A stretch of 64,000 bases of DNA from Cavia porcellus. Taxonomy: Eukaryota > Chordata > Mammalia > Rodentia > Caviidae. A program made the position numbers and the translations under genes. The stretch lies in NCBI RefSeq assembly GCF_034190915.1, contig NW_026947485.1, forward strand, positions 34,051,519 to 34,115,518, read 5' to 3'. This document shows positions 34,546-46,939 of this stretch, piece after piece; the first letter of the stretch is position 1, and the number at the start of each line of letters is the position of its first letter. Below the pieces are notes generated by a model that saw only the letters and a program-made list of their open reading frames with translations, did no database searches and had not been told where the DNA came from.

Positions 34546-35164
34546 AATGGTGAACAGGTAGCACTCAGCTCCTAGGAACCAAACTTCCCAGATGTGCCAG
34601 GCAACAGACAGTGAAAAACATAATTTGAGGAAGGCGCAACAGGACTACAAAATTGGGAGCAGAGAAGAATCCTAAGGTTAATGCAGCATCCCAAGACTAC
34701 TGGCAGCAAGTTGTCACTTCCCTAGGCCTGGGGAGGATGCGGCACCCACAGAGAGCTGCATTGTCAGCTCTTAGCACAGGAGCAGAGCCTTTCAACCAAC
34801 ATGCACTGCCTACCCCAAGTGGCCTTGGGCTTCTCTGTGTACTGAGCTCAGCTGGAAGGCAGAAGTCACCAAAGCCACCTATACAATCTCACAGGTTAGT
34901 CTATAGGGCAGAGAGGTGGACAGGGGATCAATATGTAAAGAACAGAGAATGACAAGGGTGCCCCACAGGGTACATTCAGAAATGTGTGAAGACTTTTTTG
35001 GCTTTCAAATGGGAAGAGTGTTACTAGGATCTAGAAGGTAGAGGGGAGACACCATGTTACCCTACAATGCTCAGGACAGCTCGTATAACAAAGAAGCCAG
35101 CCCAGTGTCCATAGCACCCAGGCTGAGAAGGCATGCCATAGGATGTCTTCAAATAGCCCCAGTT
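34546..35164. other. unassigned sequence
   Basis: No recognised repeat or exon. Moderately GC-rich. Confidence 0.35.
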
Positions 35165-35350
35165 TCAGAGACCAACAGCTGGGTTCTAGACTTTGGCCTG
35201 TAAATAGCTTGGGCCAGTCATACAACTTCCCTGAGCCTCTTTCCTAATTGTCAGATAAAGACTTTGATGATACAGGACCATTAGTTTTTATGTGACAGAT
35301 ACCTTCTTAAAGGCCTAATGTAATTGAAGCCTTCAATAATTCAGAGCCAA
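35165..35350 (+). mobile_element. MIR SINE
   Basis: gctgggttctagactttggc, cttgggccagtcatacaact, tccctgagcctctttcctaa and ttgtcagataaagactttga follow the MIR core. Confidence 0.7.
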
Positions 35351-36400
35351 CCCTGACAAACAGTGGCCAATTGTTGCATCTACCAGCTGAACTCATCCAG
35401 CTACATGGCACTGACCTACATGCCACTTGAAGTCCATCTGCTGGCCAGCTTTGAAAGTATGTGATTCCCGATGAATTCTGACATGTGGGAGGATCACATT
35501 AATATCATTCAAAAAGTCAAATTTTAATAAAATTTTATACCATGACTTTTCAAATTTTCATAGAATATAATCACCCTGACTCCCTGGCTGGCCCAGGCAT
35601 GTCGGGATTGTTGCAAGGATCAGATGAGGCCTTTAGTGGCAGCACCCTGCATGCCCAGAAGGGAGAGCTGCAGTTCTCAGTAGATCCACCATGCTGAGGA
35701 CTTCTTTATCTTTTCTCTCCCCCTAACCTTAAGGTCACCTACTTGTCAAGGGACGTCCTCCAAAGTAGCTACTCCAATGAACTAAATCATCATTTCTCAA
35801 GCTTCCTAAGTCCATTCCCCCTCTGCAAAGATCTTAAATGCCATCCCTGCCATTGACACACCATGGGCCTAGGTAAGAATCACTATGTACCCTGCCACAT
35901 CTCTCTTCTCCCCAGAGATTTCTACTCTCAGTCAGTCTACAGAATGAAACATCAAGGACTAGCTAATGGTGCCAAAAAAATCAATAACCTAAGCAAAGTT
36001 GAAGCTGCCCAGAAGGGGGCCGGTTAGTCACAAGTGAGCCAGGCTGGGTCTCTAAGAATAAATTCTGGAAAACTGATTGCCTCTCTTCTTTTCCCATCCT
36101 CCTTACCAAAAGCAGCAGTGATTCCTCCTGTCCTCTCCCAGAGAGCTTATTTTACACAAAACCACAATGCATTGTAGCAGAGTAAGCTTGTAGCACTGTC
36201 TTGGGTCAATGCACACTTTCTAAGAACTATTGTAAAACAATTCATGCATGTCCCAGTTGCTGTCTCTTTGATATCCCAGTTATTCCTTTTGGTGAATCTC
36301 TTTACAGTTGCTTTGTTTTGCCTTCCAGAATTGCACCCCTGCCCTCCATGCTCAAATGTTCCAAGTCACTGGTAATAAAAACATATCTTAAGTCTTCCTA
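35351..36400. other. unassigned sequence
   Basis: No confident repeat or exon. Confidence 0.35.
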
Positions 36401-36404
36401 CAGC

Positions 36405-36490
36405 CAAGCTTTATGTTAAGTACTTATGGAAATGCACTTAATCTTCATAATAATACTATGACACAGATTAGTATTGTTATGGCTGGTATC
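36405..36490 (-). mobile_element. MIR fragment, minus strand
   Basis: gcacttaatcttcataataa, tactatgacacagattagta. Confidence 0.45.
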
Positions 36491-37889
36491 TAGATGTTCT
36501 CTGGAAGCTTCATGTGGTCAAGGGTGGGGACTGCATGAGCAGGACCTCTTTGGGCACCTACTCCCTGCCCGAACCCCAGCTCCAGCTCACTTCCGTTCCA
36601 GTCCCATTGAATGATTTGCAGTTGCCACAGAGAAGAGCATGCTCCCTAACTCTTGCAGTGACTGACCTTCATTCACTGAACTATGAAATCCTACAAGGCA
36701 AATCAGTTCATCTCTTAATCCCTATTGCCTAGCAGAGATCTGGTTCAGGTAGGTTCTCGTGTCTATAAGGCTGATTCAGACAGGCAGGTGGTGAGATTCC
36801 TCAGGGTTCAAGTAAGACCCAGGGAACTATCTTTCTGTCAGTCTGCCAATCAGAGCACAGGGCTAGCAGCAAGAAACTCATCAGGCAAGGCTTGAAGGAG
36901 GAACAGACAGAGACCCAAGTCTAGGAAGTAAGACATAGCTTGGGACATCACAGATGAGACTTCTTAAACCAAGGACCCAAGCGTCAGAGACACAAATCCA
37001 GGCAATCACTTGGGCTCCATACCAAATTGGGGGTGGGGGTGGGGGGACACTTGGGATTTTAGTGAGAGAGGGGAAAAAATGAAACCAAAACCAAACAGCT
37101 GAAAATGTCAGAAAAAAGAAAATAGACACTCCCTGCAGCAGCATCACCAAACTTCTGTTTGCGAGCAATGCTATAGGCTCTTCCTGCCAGATTTAACAGT
37201 TAGGAGCCATAATTACAGCTTCCAAGCAAAGACCTCTTTTCTACTAAAGATTCCTGAGGAAAGAAACTGTCTTGGGACAAGAAAGCAGTACCATCACCCC
37301 GAAGCCAGAGGAAGTTTATTTGAAGGGCCACCCTTCGGATCATCAGTTCCTGGCTATGCTGATGAAAGGAGCCCCAGATTCCACAAGCCCACTGGTGGAT
37401 TTCCATCTCACTCCTTTCACCGTGGGTTTCTCTCTGACTTGTTTACACTGAAACATAGTGGACACACTGCTGCCGCCTGAGTGCTGACCTCTTGATGGAC
37501 AGATGCATTATTTGGAAGCCAAGAATTGCCTCCAGCTACTGTTAGTGGTTGCCCTGTCTAGTTTCTGATAATAAAATTATAAAACATGCTTTTCTTCTAA
37601 GTGCAAAATTCTAAAGCTATAAAAGCACTTAGCTTGTTCCTGGAATGAATCTTTCAACATTTCCTGAAGGCTGCACTCTGCCAAAGCCACTGTTTTCCCA
37701 GGAAACAACAAGTGAGCACTCAGGGCTCCCATGCTAGGCAGGAGCTGTGGTCCTAGGCTGTCCGCTCCCCTCCCCAGGCCACACACCACCATCTCCTGAT
37801 GCTATTGTCATTTCTCAGCCTTCTGCTTATCAGTTCCCCCCACCACTGCTTTATACCCCGCAGGACACAAATTTATTTTTTCCATCAAA
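36491..37889. other. unassigned sequence
   Basis: A G-rich run (37027-37047) and weak L2-like text near 36650-36750; otherwise nothing recognised. The short reverse-strand frames lack domains. Confidence 0.35.
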
Positions 37890-39040
37890 AAAAGACAATC
37901 CACCCTAAGTTGACTGTACATTCTACTCCATCTCTCTGTTTCTTTCTATTCCAAAACTCGTCACAGTAACCCAGCTACCTCTCTTCTGCCTTCTCCCTTC
38001 CTTGCTTTTGAACCTGCCCAAATTTTGTTTTTCAGTTCCACAGCTCCACTGTTGCTACCTCTATGAAGGTCAGTGATCCAGTGATTCAAATTCAGTGGCC
38101 ACCTCTCAATCCTCATTGCTCTCAAACAGCAGTGACACTGTGGATCACTTCTACTGGCTTGTGGGCACCATGCTCCTCAGTTTTCTCCCACTCTTGGAGC
38201 AAGGCATCCCCTTCCCAGGCTTCCTTGAGGATTATCCACCTCTCCCTGGCTTCAGATATTAGGGTGCCCTATCGCTGTCCCTCTGGATGACCCTGCCCAT
38301 TTATGGCCCTAACGTGCACCACACCAACACTAATAACACTTATTACTCATCCACTTCCAGTCTCCCCATTGCAATTAGTAGAGTCATACGCATTTCAAGC
38401 ATGGTGCAGCCATGACAGAAGCCTAAGACAAGGCATCAATTTCTTCCTCCTCGGTCTTCTTTCTATCAAAATGGCAATTCCATTTTTCTAGCTGTTCACA
38501 CCAAAAGTGTTGGGGTCATCTTGGACTCCTCTCTTTCCTTACTTCATCTCTGTTCTACTTTCAGAATGTAAGTGGATATTATTTCTGACACTCTGCAGCC
38601 TCTTCTCAAGCCCAAGTCACTGCTCCCTCTGGCCTGTACTATCACAATGGTATCAAAAATTGCCCCTCATTCTCTTCATCCCACCCCACCTATTCATTCA
38701 GTAACCAGAGAGATGTGGAATTCCACAGCTCTCTCAACACCTACCTAACCCGCATGGCATTCCAATAATAAAAAGCTATATTGTAGCTTATCTGGGGCCC
38801 ATGTAGACTTGGTGCACTCCTCCTCCTAACCCTCCCATCTGATGGCTCACCCCACTCCTGCCACATCAGCCTCTCTGCTGACCAAGCATTTCCCCACCAC
38901 CACCCAGGATCCACCTGCTCCATACTCAGCCTGGAGAGCCTCCGCCCGCAGCTTCCACATGATTCTTTCTGGAATCCATGTCTCTTTTCAAATCTCCTAT
39001 CAACACAGCTTTCCTGGAACTCTTTATCAAAAACAGTCTC
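37890..39040 (+). mobile_element. L2 LINE, 3' half (ancient)
   Basis: Pyrimidine-rich L2 text in the expected order: gttgctacctctatgaaggt, gtgttggggtcatcttggac, tcctctctttccttacttca, tgctccctctggcctgtact, catcagcctctctgctgacc and tttcctggaactctttatc. Frames are broken; no function is left. Confidence 0.7.
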
Positions 39041-39084
39041 CCAGCATGCTATTGTTTGCTTTCTTCATGTTGGCCATTTGTTCC

Positions 39085-40477
39085 CATTTAAGATAAAATC
39101 TCAGTGTTGTTTTAATTTGCATTTCTGAAGTGGCCAGTGATGTTGAGCATTTGTTTATGTACTTATTGGCCATTTGTACTTTTTTTTCCTATGAAGTGTC
39201 TATTCATTTTGCTTGCCCATTTCTTTGAATGGTATTTTATTTTAGGGGTTTAATTTTTGAGTTCTTTATGCTAGGTATAAATTCTCTGAGGAATGAATGA
39301 CAAAATTATATTTCCATCTGTAAGTTGTCTTTTCATTCTGTTGTTTGTTTCTTTTCTAAATTAATTTTATTGGCACATAATGATCACATTTATCATAGGA
39401 TATTTTGTACCTGTACATGTTATATCTTTGTTTTCCCCAATCCTCTCCCATTCCTTGAACTCCTTTCCTTTCCTTATTTACAAAAGCTTTACTTGCATTT
39501 TTTTCATTCTCTTTTTTCTTTTCCTTTGCTTCCTTTATCCCTCCCCATTCCCTTTTTCCCTCTCCCATTTGAATATGTTCTTCCCATTTTTCAATATCTA
39601 TTACATTTTGGACTTTATTTACACTTTGAGTTTCTCACACCAGAGAAACAATGCAATATTTAAAGCAAATGTGTCCAATTTATTTCAGTTAAGAGTATGG
39701 TCTCAAGGTGCAGCCATTTACCTACAAATGTCACGGGTTTACCCCTCTTTATGGAAAAGTAGTACTCAATTGTATAAAAAACATATCTTCTGTATGCGTT
39801 CATCTGTTTATGTGCACTTGGACTGTGTCCAAGATTTAGCTATTATAAATTATGCCGCTATAAATATGGGTAAGGATATATCCCTGTGATATGATCATTT
39901 TAATTCTTTTGGGAAGATATCAAAATGGGGACTAGCTAGATTAAATGGAACCTTTAGTTTAATTTTTTGAGGAATCTCCATACTGATTTCCACAGTGGTT
40001 GCACCTGTCTACACTTCCACCAACATTGGCGGTGTTCTTTTTTTTCCCACTGCTCCACCAGCATGTATTAGTGGTTGATTTTTTGATAATAATAACTTAT
40101 TATGGAGTGAGATGAAATCTAAGTGTTGCTTTAATTTGTATCTCTTGAATAGTCAGTGATACTGAACATTTTTTCATATATTTATTTGCTATTTGTACTT
40201 CATCTTAAAACTGTCTATGCATTTCAGATAACCATTGTTGGATTGGGTCTTTAAATTTGTAAAGTCTGAGTTTCTTTTGCTATGTAGAATCTTTTTAACT
40301 TAATATGATCTCATTTGTTGCTTCTCAGAAATATTTCCTGTGCAACCAGGGTTCTGTTCAGAAAGTCCTTGCCTGTCCTATGACTTCAAGAGTTTTACTT
40401 ATTTTTTCTTTCCACAGGTTGTGTTTTGGTTTGAGAATTTGGTTGTTTAATCCATTTTGATTTTAGTAGTAGTAAAT

Positions 40478-40480
<3 letters not shown>
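39085..40480 (-). mobile_element. ancient L1M fragment, minus strand, split by a younger L1
   Basis: Left part 39085-39355 (ttttaatttgcatttctgaa, taagttgtcttttcattctg) and right part 40270-40480 (tttcttttgctatgtagaat, atccattttgattttagtag) are adjacent in standard reversed L1M ORF2. A younger L1 lies between them. Confidence 0.75.
39356..40269 (-). mobile_element. 5'-truncated L1, minus strand
   Basis: About 914 bp of ORF2 C-terminus and 3' UTR in reverse (3' end at 39356, attaattttattggcacata; gaatctccatactgatttcc near 39972; ttgttggattgggtctttaa near 40229). 9-bp duplication gtttctttt at 39347-39355 and 40270-40278. The open frames 39325-39663 and 39380-39889 on the plus strand are antisense shadows. 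Confidence 0.8.
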
Positions 40481-40522
<42 letters not shown>

Positions 40523-40638
40523 TCTATCTCATTCCAGAATATATATAAATATATATTTAAATAATATATATTTAATTCATTTTGATTTTATTAGTAGTAA
40601 ATTAATATATATACATGTGCATGTATATATATATAACC
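40480..40638. repeat. (AT)n microsatellite and AT-rich array
   Basis: A long uninterrupted AT dinucleotide run (about 40481-40519), followed by a partly repeated segment (tttaattcattttgatttta at 40570 echoes 40448-40467), ending in further (AT)n. Confidence 0.95.
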
Positions 40639-40739
40639 TAAACCACATAAAAATCTGCTCCAACTTCTCAAACTGCAGCACAGAATCTTTTTTCCAATCT
40701 TTTTTCTCTGCTTAGTCTGCCTCAAATTCTGTTCCTTGA

Positions 40740-40880
40740 CAGTGTATATATTGGTCTTCTCTCTTTCCCAACCTACTTATAATGTCAATTCCCTAAGAGA
40801 AGCCACTTTACTTGGTGTCCTACCGTATTCCCAGAGCCAAGAACAGGGCCTGGAACAAACAAGATCCTACAAATGTTAAG
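40740..40880 (+). mobile_element. L2-like 3' end
   Basis: gaagccactttacttggtgt, cgtattcccagagccaagaa, cagggcctggaacaaacaa. Confidence 0.5.
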
Positions 40881-41095
40881 TACTGTTAGTGCCAAACATT
40901 GACGCGAGTTCTTTATATAAATTAATTCATTTAACCCTCCAAAGAAACTATAAGGCAAGTGACGATTCTCAATCCCATTTCAAAGAAGTTGAAGTACAGA
41001 GAGGTTAAGAATTTTTCTCAAAATCACATGCCTAGTAGATGGCAGACCCAGGATTTGGACCCAGTAGTCTGGCCCTTGATCCTGCTCTGTAACTG
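40881..41095 (-). mobile_element. MIR SINE, minus strand
   Basis: Nearly complete reversed MIR: ttcatttaaccctccaaaga, tctcaatcccatttcaaaga, gtacagagaggttaagaatt, tagtagatggcagacccagg, ggcccttgatcctgctctg. Confidence 0.85.
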
Positions 41096-41099
41096 CACA

Positions 41100-41604
41100 G
41101 TATGCTCTCTGAAGGAGCTCCTTGTGTAAGTCTGCAAGAACGTATGGGACTCCGTCCTGCCTAGCATTCTGGGCTTACCATCAGCACTTGGCCCTGACCA
41201 TAGTTCTGTTCACAGGGCTTCTGTGCTGCAGTTGGAGCAGATCCCTTCATGGACCCACTTCTAGCAGCTTTCTCCCTCTTTTATTCTTTGATAAAAAAAG
41301 AGTCCCAAGCCTCTGTCTTTGCCTACCTACTTACATCACTATCCCCAGAACTGGATCCTGCCAGAGTGCTATCCTGAGATGGGAAGGCCCCTTGTTCTGC
41401 CATCAGCTGAGAAGCCTTCAGATGCTGGCAATCTGGATGTCTGGGTAGATCCTATTCCAGGACACAAGTGCCAAGCTTCAACTGCTGGAAGCCTAATGAC
41501 TGACATCTGCAAAAGGAGCCCACGGAGAAAAGCTTGTCCACAAATTCCTACCAGTGACCCTCACCAATGACTGGTTCATTACCTACCTCACCTTCAATGT
41601 GCCA
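41100..41604. other. unassigned sequence
   Basis: Nothing recognised. The 108-codon frame 41122-41448 lacks a recognisable domain. Confidence 0.35.
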
Positions 41605-41775
41605 ATGTGCCAGACCCTGAGTGCAATATGTCCACACATTAGCTTATGGAACCTATGAGATAGGTGTTAGCAAACTCATTTTATGAATTTTAAAACTTCA
41701 GAAATTTGTCAAAACTCAGAGTGGGAAGGTGAAGTATCTGAATCCAGCCCTCTTGTTATCGCAACTGCTTTCTCA
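41605..41775 (-). mobile_element. MIR SINE, minus strand
   Basis: cctatgagataggtgttagc, aactcattttatgaatttta, ccagccctcttgttatcgca. Diverged. Confidence 0.55.
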
Positions 41776-42254
41776 TTGTCACAAGCTGACCTCTCCTGTT
41801 CTATGGACAATGCTTCCCTCTTCCTCACACATTTTCAAGTCAGTAAGGGTAGAAATTTCTGCAATATATGGAAATAGATACATTGCTGTAAGTATCTAAA
41901 TATTACATTTAAACACACACACATGAATTATGAAGCATGCCCTTGACCAATAGATACATGTCCAAAATTAACAGACAGCTGCAAAGCGGCATCTCAGGAC
42001 TATCCATATTTACATTTCATAGTAACAATCAAGTTATCTTTGACACTAATTGTAGGAATCTGAACAGAAAATCACAGTTGAAGACATGAACTCTCATCCT
42101 TCTAAAAGTCACAAGGGACTTGCCTATGACTGAGGTTTGTCATTATATATACCACAAGAGCTTCCTGAAGTAAGCAGCAATCACAAGACCATCAGCAAGC
42201 ATTAACTGAACACCTAATGCATACTGAGTAGCAAAGCCCAGTGGACAAGACTCT

Positions 42255-42370
42255 GACCTAACACTCAGCCACCAAAGATTGAGTCTCAGCCCTGCCATAT
42301 ATTGTTGTGGTTTCTTGGGCAAGTTACTCTGTGTTCCTGAGCCTTAGTTAAAAGAAAGAATGGAATCAGT
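42255..42370 (+). mobile_element. MIR SINE fragment
   Basis: gattgagtctcagccctgcc, cttgggcaagttactctgtg and ttcctgagccttagttaaa are the MIR core. Confidence 0.7.
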
Positions 42371-42654
42371 TGGCATCTGACGACGTCTTTTCTAGATTTG
42401 GCATTCTATAGACAAGCAAAGAGTCTTCAGACCCTATACTGCAGGGACCAAAGGAAAGTTTATTTTAGGAGCATGAGGTCAGAGAAAAACAGAGAAAGGA
42501 CAGTTCTAGAATGAATTTTAGAAGTTGCTTTTTGAATGTGAAATATACAATATACTACAGATAATTAACAAAAGGATAGATCGATGGATAGATTCACTCA
42601 TGCATTTAATCAGGACAGAAATGGCCAAACCCAAACTTTTCTCACTTCCTGACT

Positions 42655-42800
42655 TTGAAAAATCCCACCTTTGGAGTCAGTCACTCCTGGTTGAAGTTCC
42701 AGATTCAACAGCATATCCTTTAGCACACTGCTTAACTTTTGTGAACCTCATTTTCTGCATCTATAGATTCCATTACTTCCATTTTCTACTATGCAAAAGA
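42655..42800 (+). mobile_element. MIR SINE
   Basis: ttggagtcagtcactcctgg, acactgcttaacttttgtga, acctcattttctgcatctat. Confidence 0.65.
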
Positions 42801-43182
42801 CTGAGACTAGATATATTTGAACACTCCCAGATCAAAGGAAATAAAAGCGCTTTTGTCTACCCATCTGAGAAGCTTATGCATACACAGGACTGCTCAAAAG
42901 TCAAAAAGAGACCCTTGGTTCACCAAATATTGTAGTTTACATCTCACATTCTTCATCAGTGTGGCAGGACCTCACCATTCACCTAATGCTTTTATTCCAA
43001 GATTATTTGAGCCCAAATAATCCTAGGTTCTGTGCCTTCACAAATGAATAAATAAACATGGTTTTGGTCCATATTAAGCTTTAGGTCTCTGTGGAAAGAT
43101 GGATATGAAATCAGTATCTTTAAGCCAAGATATTCCTAGTGATACAGGAGAATTAAACTCCCAACCTACTACGGTACGAGCT

Positions 43183-43620
43183 TGTGTTCTCTTAAAATTG
43201 AAGAATAAATTTTAGGAACAATGGAGATGAAGAGTAGAATATATTTATTGAGAGAAAGAAAGCTTCTGTCTGAGAGACAGAGACAAGTGGACCCAAGTGG
43301 GTTGCCCAAGACACTGTCTTTTCCAGGGACTTTTATAGAGTAAAACCATGGGTTCAAGGTGAGGGAAGACTGGGAACTCACCAAGCAGATGTACACAGGG
43401 TGGGGTATAACTATAGTTAGCCAATAAGAGCAGTAGTTTAGGTAAAATTGATTACATTAGGGACAAATGGGAAAGCAAATTATGTAGGAAGCAGGTATTC
43501 TTGGAGCTGTGACCTTTCCCCTAGGAGAATGGGATAGTGACTACACAATTAAAATATCAGTCTTTAGAATGTAGGTACATTTGTTTGATCCCACAGCAGG
43601 AGGTATCTGTCTCCCGCACA
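43183..43620 (-). mobile_element. ERV1-like solo LTR, minus strand
   Basis: Read on the minus strand: a TATA-like ctataaaagtccc (about 43330), then a pyrimidine-rich run with ctttctctcaataaatatat (polyadenylation signal near 43240), then an AT-rich end at 43183 that gives CA on the minus strand. The upstream boundary near 43620 is uncertain. No target-site duplication identified. Confidence 0.5.
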
Positions 43621-43772
43621 GTTGCCAGGTATCTGCACTGGTCCATTGAAGACCTAGCCCTGTCTCACTGCCTATAATATTTCTAACTAACAAGCTGCCT
43701 GCAACACTAGCGTCTCACATTACAGGTAAAGCAAACAGCTGCTGCATAAATATATATCAATGAGTTGTTATA

Positions 43773-43790
43773 ACAACAACAACAACAAAT
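43773..43790. repeat. (AAC)n microsatellite
   Basis: Six tandem AAC units. Confidence 0.9.
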
Positions 43791-43849
43791 GTATTAACAA
43801 GATAAAGGAAGTATAGGATGCCATGAGAGCACACAGAAAAGGAATCTAA

Positions 43850-44570
43850 GTCAGATGTTGTAGGTTAGTGGTTCCCTTCAGAAATGTCCCAGACAGACTA
43901 TTCCAGACAAATGTAAATCACATGCAAAGGCCTGGGGATGAAACAAAAGGGTTGGTCCATCAGAGAACTGAGAATAGTTCAGTGTGATCATCCCTCAGAG
44001 ACCAGATGCAAAAGGAAGACAAAAGACCTTCCCCATTACTAAGGGACTAGATCCTAAAGGGGTTCATACAGTCATTTTAAAATAGTACGTTTTCCTGAGG
44101 GGAGTCTTAAAGTGATTTTTTAAAGGGAAGGATGTAATTAGATGCTTGTTTTACTGCCATGCATCTCAAACTCTAATGCACTGGCATACCTGCATTATGC
44201 AAAATGTAGGTTCTAATTCAGTAGGTCTGGGTGGGTCCTGAGAATCTGTGTTTTAATGAGATCCTGGCAGTGTCTTTGGAGATGGTCAGCTGGTCACAAT
44301 TTGAATGCTAAAGTTTTAAAGTGGTCACTCTACCTAGTTTTAAAGGACAGCAGGGTCAGTGAGTAAGGACACTAACCATGTGAGCTGTGGTGAAGCAAAG
44401 GACTGAGGAAGTGGCCCATGCAACAGAGATGGACTAACACAGGACTTGCTGTGGACAAGAAGCCAAGGATGATATTCTGTTTTCTGGCTTGGGCATCTGA
44501 GTGGACCGAGCTGGCATTCACCATGGCAGGGCCACAAAAGAACGATGAGTTTTAGAGAAAAGTTTAATTC
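43850..44570 (-). mobile_element. L2 LINE fragment, minus strand, with nested MER5-like element
   Basis: Reversed L2 text: acatgcaaaggcctggggat, gggagtcttaaagtgatttt, aagggaaggatgtaattaga, then after the nested element agtggtcactctacctagtt and atggactaacacaggacttg. Confidence 0.6.
44165..44310 (+). mobile_element. MER5-like hAT-Charlie DNA transposon
   Basis: ctaattcagtaggtctgggt, gggtcctgagaatctgtgtt and ttttaatgagatcctggcag match the MER5A pattern. Ancient and non-autonomous. Confidence 0.7.
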
Positions 44571-44684
44571 ATCTTTGGGCAAGCTATACTTTTAAGGTTT
44601 ACCTGAAAATTTTAAGTAGAAATACTAAGTAAGCAGTTGAAGACAAATATCTAGGAGCTAGCATTGGGGAGGATTTTTGTTGTT

Positions 44685-44888
44685 TTTTGTTTGTTTTTTC
44701 CAGTATTGAGGACTGAACTGAAGATCTTTCCACTGAGCTACATACCCAGGCTTTATTCCTTTTTAAAAAAACTTTGAGACAAGGTTTATCTAAATTGCTA
44801 AACTGCCCAGGCTGGGCTTGAACTTTCAGTCCTCTTGCGTCACCACCCAGAGTGCTGAGATCACAGGTGTATACCACCACCTGGGTAG
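44685..44888 (-). mobile_element. B1-ID dimeric SINE, minus strand
   Basis: Reversed ID half (ccagtattgaggactgaact, ccactgagctacatacccag), then reversed B1 half (ctgcccaggctgggcttgaa, agagtgctgagatcacaggt). Confidence 0.75.
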
Positions 44889-44889
44889 T

Positions 44890-46939
44890 GGAAGATTTTT
44901 ATTTTTCTTTCTTCATGATGCCCAAGAGGCTAGAGCTCCAATGTCCTTCCCTCTAACAGTGCTTGGAAGACATCCAATGTCAAGGGGCAAGGAGCAGGGA
45001 GCTACTTGGCACCACTTTTCTTGAGCCTGTCCACTGCTGTTCCCAGTTTCCTCAGAACAAGCGCGACTGGAGCCCTGAGGCCCTTTTCAGAGCTTCCTCT
45101 CAGAGCTGATGAAAAGTTCTTGAATATTTTTTATACCCATTGACACCCAAACCCAATCTTCCTCACAGAGTATTGGAGAACAGGAAGTAAAAGAAGCTTA
45201 CGGAGCATGCCTGGCCCAATGCCTGGCAGAAGGTGGAGGGAGAGAGCGAGATAATAATCATGTGTGATTCCATGCCCCGGGCAGCCAATGAGAAGGTGGC
45301 AGGATTTAAACTCCAGAGGATCAGATCAGCCCGAGGCGAGAGCAGGTATAGGGAACAATAAACACAGGTGGGAACTGGCTCTGTGCATCAGGCTAATTCT
45401 GGTAACAGACACAAGGTTAGCAGAACCAGGCACAAGGTTGCTGATATACTAAGCTATTGCCCTTGCCTCCTTGAATCCCCATGACCAGGACTGGGACCTG
45501 GGCCAGAGACTGGGATGGTCAAGTGACTCTAGCAGTAGAAATGGAAAGATGCCATTGCTTATCTTCAGACCTTGGCCATGCAACTCCTTGTATTCTTTCC
45601 TTTGTCTGTCCTTTCTCTTCAGACTCCAGCTCAGTTATTCTCAGACGACTCCTCTGACCTTTCCACCTCTGCCTTTGTGCCTCTGTTTATGCTACATCAA
45701 GGATCATCATATCCCCTAGCAATGCAGTGTGTACGGTGGTTTAACATCTGCCACCTGCCATAGACTGTGAGCTCCTCACAGCTGTCACACTGCTATGAAA
45801 CCAAGATAACAAGTCAGGTTCTGCTGGTGATTTAGGTTGACATTCACTTCCAGCAATATGACAGGCTTGGTTGTCAAAGAAAATGACTCCTAGCTACTGA
45901 GCAACTAAAATGCTAGTAAAAGAGTTTTTAAATCTTTTCACTTATGTTGCTGAACTGAGTACAGGAAATACTCAGAGATTAGAAACAATAAGAAACCACA
46001 AATTCAGAAAGCTAAGTACGTACTGAAACTGGCATTTTCTCTGGAGCCATCTGGCCATCTCTGAGAGCTTAGGGATGAGTTTTAATGGGAGACATGAGCA
46101 TGTGAATGCAGGAAAGCCAGCCTGCAGGCAGAACAGGTTGGAAAACTGGGTTTGTGAGCTCACTAAAAACCGAGCCTTTTCTCATATGAACTTGGAACTG
46201 GAATTTGTAACACACATGGAGGTGATTATTAAGTGCTGCAAACATGTACAGATAAAAAAAATTTAATTTAAAGTGGTTCCAGGTTGACCTGAACAAAATG
46301 AACAAAAGAAAAATTGTATCAAAACATTGTATTCAAATTGCAAGGCATCAACTATAAAGAAAAAATCTTTTTTTAAAAACCCTGTAAAATAAAAAAAGTC
46401 AAATTATTTCTAAGTGGAAAAACCCTTACATTGACAGCTGACTTCTTTCGTAACAATGGAAATTTAAAATGCACAGAATGTACTAATTTTATTCAATATG
46501 GACTCACATGGATGAGTTGAATTCTTACCCTTCTGGGACCTGGCTGTTTTGTGTGGCATAAATTTCCTCCTGAAGGACAAGAAGGAAGTATCCCTTACCA
46601 TCATCACCTCCGTGAGCTCTACCTTCCCTTTTTTTTTCCAATGTTATTTTAGCACAGAAAGAAGTCTTAGGAACATCAGTGAGAAGTCCTACTTTGGCTG
46701 TCATTTTTGGCAAGTAAGGTTCCAATAAATCCCCTTACACTTTTTTTACAGGTTGGAGTGGTAAAACAAAAAACACACTGTTTTAGCATCACTATTTATT
46801 AGTTTATAACTTTGTCATTTCTCTCTAAGCCCTTACTTAATATAAATAGGAGGATCTTTCATTTCTTTTTTCTTTTTTTAAATAAAATATCAGGTATTTT
46901 CCATCAGTAAAAAAAAATTGAATGTGAGGAGTTCTGAGG
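44890..46939. other. mostly unassigned sequence
   Basis: No exon recognised. 45280-45360 has a CCAAT box (cagccaatgag) and aataaa 70 bp on, weak hints of an unrecognised LTR. 46300-46400 is A-rich. Confidence 0.35.

Noticed and set aside
39380..39889. 169-codon hydrophobic frame resembling a membrane protein
   Set aside because: Antisense of a minus-strand L1; the A-rich sense strand gives Phe/Leu-rich antisense translation.
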